The notes beneath the pieces are model-generated. The model did not search any database, was not told the DNA's origin, and was given only the letters and a program-made list of their open reading frames with translations. The translations under genes and the position numbers were made by a program. Shown here piece after piece: positions 57,301-64,000 of a stretch of 64,000 nt of DNA (positions are counted from its first letter, which is position 1; every line of letters begins with the position of its first letter). This DNA comes from Ornithodoros turicata (lineage: Eukaryota > Arthropoda > Arachnida > Ixodida > Argasidae), in contig NW_026999323.1 in assembly GCF_037126465.1 (NCBI RefSeq), positions 245,080 through 309,079 on the forward strand. The letters run 5' to 3'.

Positions 57301-59947
57301 GTTAAGTCAGGAGAGCCTGCTATGTATTTCACATGTTGGGGAGAGTATCAGTTTATGTAGAACACGCACGCGTCGAGAGTGACCAAGGTTATGTTAGGGG
57401 AGCCTTTTACGTATTTGATGCCTTGCGGACCGGTCAGTTCATGTAGAATATGCACCCTCGGGTTTGAGCAAGGTTAAGTCAGGAGAGCCTGCTATGTATT
57501 TCACATGTTGGGGAGAGTATCAGTTTATGTAGAACACGCACGCGTCGAGAGTGACCAAGGTTATGTTAGGGGAGCCTTTTACGTATTTGATGCCTTGCGG
57601 ACCGGTCAGTTCATGTAGAATATGCACCCCTCGGGTTTGAGCAAGGTTAAGTCAGGAGAGCCTGCTATGTATTTCACATGTTGGGGAGAGTATCAGTTTA
57701 TGTAGAACACGCACGCGTCGAGAGTGACCAAGGTTATGTTAGGGGAGCCTTTTACGTATTTGATGCCTTGCGGACCGGTCAGTTCATGTAGAATATGCAC
57801 CCTCGGGTTTGAGCAAGGTTAAGTCAGGTGAGCCTGTTATGTATTTCACATGTTGGGGAGAGTATCAGTTTATGTAGAACACGCACGCGTCGAGAGTGAC
57901 CAAGGTTATGTTAGGGGAGCCTTTTACGTATTTGATGCCTTGCGGACCGGTCAGTTCATGTAGAATATGCACCCCTCGGGATTGACCAAGGTTAAGTCAG
58001 GAGAGCCTGCTATGTATTTCACATGTTGGGGAGTGTATCAGTTTATGTAGAATATGCACCCGCGAGAGTGACCAAGGTTATGTTAGGGAGCCTTTTACGT
58101 ATTTGATGCCTTGCGGACCGGTCAGTTCATGTAGAATATGCACCCCTCGGGATTGACCAAGGTTAAGTCAGGAGAGTCTGCTATGTATTTCACATGTTGG
58201 GGAGAGTATCAGTTTATGTAGAACACGCACGCGTCGAGAGTGACCAAGGTTATGTTAGGGGAGCCTTTTACGTATTTGATGCCTTGCGGACGGTCAGTTC
58301 ATGTAGAATATGCACCCCTCGGGTTTGAGCAAGGTTAAGTCAGGTGAGCCTGTTATGTATTTCACATGTTGGGGAGAGTATCAGTTTATGTAGAACACGC
58401 ACGCGTCGTCGAGAGTGACCAAGGTTATGTTAGGGGAGCCTTTTACGTATTTGATGCCTTGCGGACCGGTCAGTTCATGTAGAATATGCACCCTCGGGAT
58501 TGAGCAAGGTTAAGTCAGGTGAGCCTGTTATGTATTTCACATGTTGGGGAGTGTATCAGTTTATGTAGAACACGCACGCGTCGAGTGACCAAGGTTATGT
58601 TAGGGGAGCCTTTTACGTATTTGATGCCTTGCGGACCGGTCAGTTCATGTAGAATATGCACCCCTCGGGATTGACCAAGGTTAAGTCAGGAGAGTCTGCT
58701 ATGTATTTCACATGTTGGGGAGTGTATCAGTTTATGTAGAATATGCACCGTCGAGATGACCAAGGTTATGTTAGGGGAGCCTTTTACGTATTTGATGCCT
58801 TGCGGACCGGTCAGTTCATGTAGAATATGCACCCCTCGGGATTGACAAGGTTAAGTCAGGAGAGTCTGCTATGTATTTCACATGTTGGGGAGTGTATCAG
58901 TTTATGTAGAATATGCACCCGTCGAGACTGACCAAGGTTATGTTAGGGGAGCCTTTTACGTATTTGATGCCTTGCGGACCGGTCAGTTCATGTAGAATAT
59001 GCACCCTCGGGATTGACCAAGGTTAAGTCAGGAGAGTTGCTATGTATTTCACATGTTGGGGAGTGTATCAGTTTATGTAGAATATGCACCGTCGAGACTG
59101 ACCAAGGTTATGTTAGGGAGCCTTTTACGTATTTGATGCCTTGCGGACCGGTCAGTTCATGTAGAATATGCACCCTCGGGATTGACCAAGGTTAAGTCAG
59201 GAGAGTCTGCTATGTATTTCACATGTTGGGGAGTGTATCAGTTTATGTAGAATATGCACCCGTCGAGACTGACCAAGGTTATGTTAGGGGAGCCTTTTAC
59301 GTATTTGATGCTTGCGGACCGGTCAGTTCATGTAGAATATGCACCCCTCGGATTGACCAAGGTTAAGTCAGGAGAGTCTGCTATGTATTTCACATGTTGG
59401 GGAGTGTATCAGTTTATGTAGAATATGCACCCGTCGAGACTGACCAAGGTTATGTTAGGGGAGCCTTTTACGTATTTGATGCGTTGCGGACCGGTCAGTT
59501 CATGTAGAATATGCACCCCTCGGGATTGACCAAGGTTAAGTCAGGAGAGTCTGCTATGTATTTCACATGTTGGGAGTGTATCAGTTTATGTAGAATATGC
59601 ACCCGTCGAGACTGACCAAGGTTATGTTAGGGGAGCCTTTTACGTATTTGATGCCTTGCGGACCGGTCAGTTCATGTAGAATATGCACCCTCGGGATTGA
59701 CCAAGGTTAAGTCAGGAGAGTCTGCTATGTATTTCACATGTTGGGGAGCGTATCAGTTTATGTAGAATATGCACGCGTCGAGACTGACCAAGGTTATGTT
59801 AGGGGAGCCTTTTACGTATTTGATGCGTTGCGGACCGGTCAGTTCATGTAGAATATGCACCTCGGGATTGACCAAGGTTAAGTCAGGAGAGTCTGCTATG
59901 TATTTCACATGTTGGGAGTGTATCAGTTTATGTAGAATATGACTGAC
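54372..59947 (-). repeat. 172-bp satellite array 2, inverted (about 32 units)
   Basis: The same 86+86-bp dimer as array 1 in the opposite orientation (units contain GTAGAATATGCACCC and TTGACCAAGGTTAAGTCAGG). Two sub-variants are seen: GAACACGCACGCGTCGAGAG dominates to about 58 kb, and AATATGCACCCGTCGAGACTG from about 58 kb on. Between about 55.5 and 56.9 kb single-base indels are frequent. It is bounded inside by F and outside by H, mirroring array 1. Confidence 0.97.
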
Positions 59948-60719
59948 CGACCGTTGCGGTGCGCCGCTTGCGACGCCCTCTGCCGACGCCGTTTCCAAAC
60001 TGGCGCGCCGAGGGCCGAAGGAGGGCTTCTTCGCACTTATATTTTCTCTCATTGTAGCACTCTTGCGCAGTCGTACTTTCTTTTGCCTGTTGTAGCGATC
60101 TTTAAAATTATTCGCACTAGCCTGTTCATGGTGTCAGTGCAATAAAAATTGAATTTTCATGCTGAACCTCACGGTTGCAAAATGCACACGGTCTGTTGTC
60201 GCTCTATCATGACAGCACAAAAACAAAACTTTGCTTTTTCGCAGAGCACAGAGGCAACGCTGTGTTATAGCCTTTGCATTAATTTGTCGTGCAAGTCTAA
60301 ATGTGGCCAACATGTGACATGCTTTTAGACGTCTAACGGTAGACGTCTACTGCCAAACATCTCTGCCATGTCTCGTAGACCACCCCTTCTTAGACGTCTA
60401 AATAACGGATAACGTTATGGACAGCTTCTAGACGTCTAAATTTATCGGTATCCCTAAAGTCTCCAGTTAGCTCATTTTTAGACTATACTAGCGCATGTGT
60501 TACATGGGTTGTACATGGCATTCATTTCCGGAAAAGACCTTCAGCACGTGTTCATTGTAGCAACTGTGTAATCGCCGACAAGGCACGCTGCGAATGAGCA
60601 GTACTGTAGCTGTAGACAAGAGCTGTAGCTTTCACTGTCATTTAGAGTGTCAAGGTTGCGAGAGATTAAATTTCCACAAACTGTTGGAGGCCGAAAGCGT
60701 CTCTCACGAGAGGTGCGTT
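59948..60719 (-). repeat. Block H, right inverted copy
   Basis: The inverse of 25260-26055, with moderate divergence. It contains the inverted TAGACGTCTA MITE (about 60294-60487). The cysteine-rich frame of the left copy is broken here by a TGA near 60595. Confidence 0.85.
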
Positions 60720-61905
60720 ATTTCCTTTGCAACCACGCGTTCACAACCACATGTGCACGTGGAATATAAAAGCTAAAACAACATTTGACATCAATCGTAA
60801 TGAAAATTACAAGGTTATGGCCATGAACGAGACAGGGATTCAGATTATATAGCGCGTAGAAACTGTTGCGTGGTGCATGGGTTCACAGAATACGCAATAA
60901 ACATGTACGGGGGATGTATTTATTAGAACAAAGAAAAAAAAAGAAGCATGAATCAAAACATGTTATATTAGACAGAAAAAAAAAAGACGCGTCTTCCTTA
61001 CTACGTATTCCAAGAAGAAGAAGTAGAAAGAAACAAGGATGGCAAAGTGTAAAATACGAAGCGACGCCGTGCAAAACTATGCGGTAACCTCATAACTGCG
61101 GTTTCTCGTTTCCTGTTGTTGTACTTTCCGATGCATTCCCCATTCAAATCAGGGAGAAGAAAGAAAGAAGGGTTGTGAAAAGGGGGTAACTTCTATAGTT
61201 GACACCGACGTCAACATGGCGTCTAATAAAGGGTGTAAAAAGTGGTGGTAAATGAAATCATCATTTATCCAAATTACTACAGAACGGCGTACGCCCCGTG
61301 GCTGACCGAATCAGAAGCGGGAAAACGTGCTATGCGTTGAAGTTGTTTTGAGAGTGAGGTAGCAGCTAGAACTTTGCAACCTTTCAGTCACAACATATAG
61401 TGACAACTATTACCTTTACAGGTGTAGCTGCTCCACCCATTTTTCTAAGAGTGTAGGGAGAAAAATTAACGGTCTCTCTTGTGGTGCAACGAGGGATAAC
61501 ATATCAACTTGGAAGAAAATGCTGGGATAATTTTAAATTCGGAGTTTATGGTTTGCAGGTTCGGATCAAATGTGGAAGCTTAACTGCAATGAGTTATCAT
61601 GTAACGCTAGAGGAGAGGACAACGTGCTGTGGTGTTTGACTTAAGAATAACTATTGGCGACACAATGCGTTGTGGTTCCGCTCCTTCCCTGAAATCAAGC
61701 AACTTTCTCAAGAGACTGCACCGCTCGTACGGTGTATCTCCGTGGGCGCAGACAAAAGCTCACCGGACAAACGTTTACGCTCGTCACTTTGAAGGCGAAC
61801 CTAACGTCACCGTTCTACTTGCTTCTTGTTTTCCACCTGTTTTTTTATTGCGTTGGCCACTAATAAAAATATTGAAGACATGTCAACCAAAGCCTCTTAC
61901 ATATT
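60720..61905 (-). repeat. Module F-G, inverted copy 4 (outer right)
   Basis: The inverse of 44245-45418 and adjacent to H, so G is followed by H here exactly as at 25259. F ends at about 61905 (CATATTTGGGTAATTCC) without satellite beyond it. The outer left counterpart of F has been lost at the BEL junction. Confidence 0.85.
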
Positions 61906-62109
61906 TGGGTAATTCCATTTTAAATTGACCAAGGTCCGCCGATGACATTTTTTGATTTCAGTGAAAAAAATATATATTGTAAATGACCTTCAGTGAAGAC
62001 GAAAGCAGTTTCCCGGGGCATCCTACGATCAATCAGTGCACAGATGGAGAGGGGGTAGGGTGGCGCCGTCTTCGCGAAGTAATTTTTTCTCGCGACTTTC
62101 CAGCCTTAC
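61906..62109. other. Spacer
   Basis: Short A/T-rich stretch, no feature recognised apart from one CTTCGCGAAG palindrome near 62071. Confidence 0.4.
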
Positions 62110-64000
62110 TGATGCCACTTCATTCGCATCACAGCCCTCATAGCTAGCACACGTAAGTTCTGGGCACTCTAGTATACCTCTACGGAGTGAAAACGGTGTC
62201 ACTTTAAAGGGACGCTGAAGAAAAAATGCCAAAATCAGCAGATATGACAAAAATTGCATATTTTCTAGCGCTCATTGCTCCTCGACGGCAAGTCACATAT
62301 TCATAAATGAAGTACGCTTTTAATGTGCAATCTTTCCTCTATCGTTCAATATATAGAAAACCATTCTAACGCGTTTTGTTGCTGAAACAAATGTCAGTAA
62401 AGTTAGGTGAGAGCAGAAAATTGCTGATGTTTGGTTTGGCATACCTCACGCCTGTTATACTTATTCCGATAATTTTGCGGTTACTCAAAGGCCAACGTGT
62501 CCCCTAAATCCAGCTGCAAAAATATGTTGCATTATTTTAATAGGCTGAACGCAGCGAATTTTTCTCTGTGCCCTGGTCTCGCCGTTGCGGCCTTCACTCC
62601 GACTCCACCTACGAGTGGCACGCCATCGCGCGTTTCCCATTTCACAGGGCCTTCGATCTCCCGCCGATGACACTTAGTTGTGGACATGTCCACGTCGGCA
62701 TTCTTATTTACGTGCAACCCTTTTATATGCCGTTGCGAGACCAACAGATGGTCTGGTTATTATGCCGCAGCAACTGGAAGTGGAATACTGACTCGCGATA
62801 TGTAGCCGAGTATAACAACAACTTTTGCAGCAGTTTTGTTAATACTGCACAGGGTGTGTGCTTAAAAACAATTATGTACTAGGAAGTGCTACCAAGTGGC
62901 CCATTGCTGGATGTGCCGCCTTTATTACAGCTGTTTACACTGAGGTTTATTACAGCTGCAAAAAGAAGTAACAAAAAACTGTCCGGTTACATTGCATAGG
63001 TAGCATATGCATCCCCTGAGCCCCCTCATTATTTGGTCACTTAGACAGGATTTGATCAATAAAGAGGAAGGTTGCACCACGCTAGACAAGGCGAACCCTT
63101 GTCGTGAGAACGCGTCGTTCATTCTTTTTTATTAATATATGTCTAATAGATGTCACGATAATTTCCATCGGACAAAGGCGCGATACCCATGCAGTGTGTT
63201 ACTTCTTCTTGCGGCTGTAATAAAGACGGCACCTTCAGCAGTCATCCACTCGCAGCGCTTCCCAAATTTAAATTTCATTAAAAAATTGACACCATGTGCA
63301 GCATTGGCAAAACTGTTTCAAAAGTTGTTGCTATACTCGGCTACATAACGTCAGTCAGTACTCAACTCACAGTCACTGCAACGGCATATAAAAAGGGTTG
63401 CACGTAAATAAGAATGCCGACGTGGACATGTCCACTAAGTGTCATCGGCGGGAGATCGAAGGCCCTGTGAAATGGGAAACGCGCGATGGCGTGCCACTCG
63501 TAGGTGGAGTGCGAGTGAAGGCCGCAACGGCGAGACCTGGGCACAGAAAAATTCTCTGCGTTCACCCTACTAAAATAGTGCAACATATTTTTGCAGCTGG
63601 ATTAAGGGGATACGTTGGCCTTTCAGTAACCGCAAAATTATCGGAATAAGTATTGCAGGGGCTGATGTATGCCATAGCAAACATCGGCAATTTTATGCTC
63701 TCATCTAACTTTATTGACATTTCTTTCCGCAACGAAACGCTAGAATAGTTTTCTATATATTGAACGATAGAGGAGAGATTGCACATTAAAACGATGCTTC
63801 ATTTATGAATATGTGACTTGCCGTCGAGGAGCAATGAGCGCTACAAAACGTGCAATTTTTGTCATATCTGCTGACTCCGGCATTTCTTCTTCAGCGTCCC
63901 TTTAAAGTGACACCGTTTTCACTCCGTACAGGTATACTAGAGTGCCCAGACTTTATGCGTCCTAGCTACGAGGGCTGCTATGCGAATGAAGTGGCATCAG
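62110..64000. mobile_element. Large foldback element, right end outside the window
   Basis: The left arm (about 62110-62735) and right arm (about 63375-64000 and beyond) are imperfect reverse complements. Paired landmarks include CACTCTAGTATACCTCTACG / GTACAGGTATACTAGAGTGC, CTTTAAAGGGACGCTGAAGA / TCTTCAGCGTCCCTTTAAAG and ATGTCCACGTCGGCATTCTT / AAGAATGCCGACGTGGACAT. The arms are at least 620 bp and the loop of about 640 bp (62736-63374) encodes nothing recognisable. The right arm is still matching at base 64000. Confidence 0.85.

Overview
The window looks like repeat-dense eukaryotic nuclear DNA from a chelicerate, most likely a hard tick. The main clues are tRNA-derived SINEs resembling the tick Ruka type, a BEL/Pao retrotransposon, decayed mariner, hAT, Gypsy, CR1/Jockey and Penelope remnants, and many hairpin MITEs. 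No bacterial operon, rRNA, genuine tRNA gene or CRISPR is visible. The tick call rests on recognising repeat types, not on a search.

Region 1 (1-20.6 kb) is a graveyard of nested transposons. It holds a palindromic MITE (2-388), a Gypsy integrase tail (985-1377), SINEs (1958-2110, and 2262-2567 with target-site duplications), a dead mariner (4639-6606) split by a hAT remnant with an 8-bp duplication (5471-6501), and more ACACTCTT-end MITEs (6748, 9042, 10760). It also has a LINE fragment (7777-8375), foldback elements (11011-11635), a direct duplication (11740-12855 and 13573-17335) split by a 2.7-kb element with about 0.7-kb inverted repeats (14101-16794), a Penelope-like end (18091-18294), and an element with patterned ends (19076-20639).

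Region 2 (20.6-25 kb) is a BEL/Pao element on the minus strand. Its pol frame is open for 1,383 codons, but gag and the 5' LTR are missing.

Region 3 (25-61.9 kb) is the striking part, a giant imperfect inverted structure. Reading left to right: block G-H, a satellite array of about 106 x 172 bp (26056-44244), module F-G, a small spliced gene on plus (about 45.59-47.37 kb), an insertion-rich centre (47.4-51.1 kb), the same gene inverted on minus (53.04-51.2 kb), module G-F inverted, a satellite array inverted (54372-59947), then H-G-F inverted. The two gene copies encode a short secreted cysteine-rich peptide. Each has a TATA box, a 5' untranslated exon, a signal-peptide exon, and a cysteine exon followed by AATAAA. 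The left copy is intact, with one six-cysteine module. The right copy has two modules but a one-base shift in its signal exon. I do not recognise the peptide family. The cysteine exon differs much more between copies than the introns and 3' UTR around it.

Region 4 (61.9-64 kb) is the left part of another large foldback element whose right arm runs out of the window.
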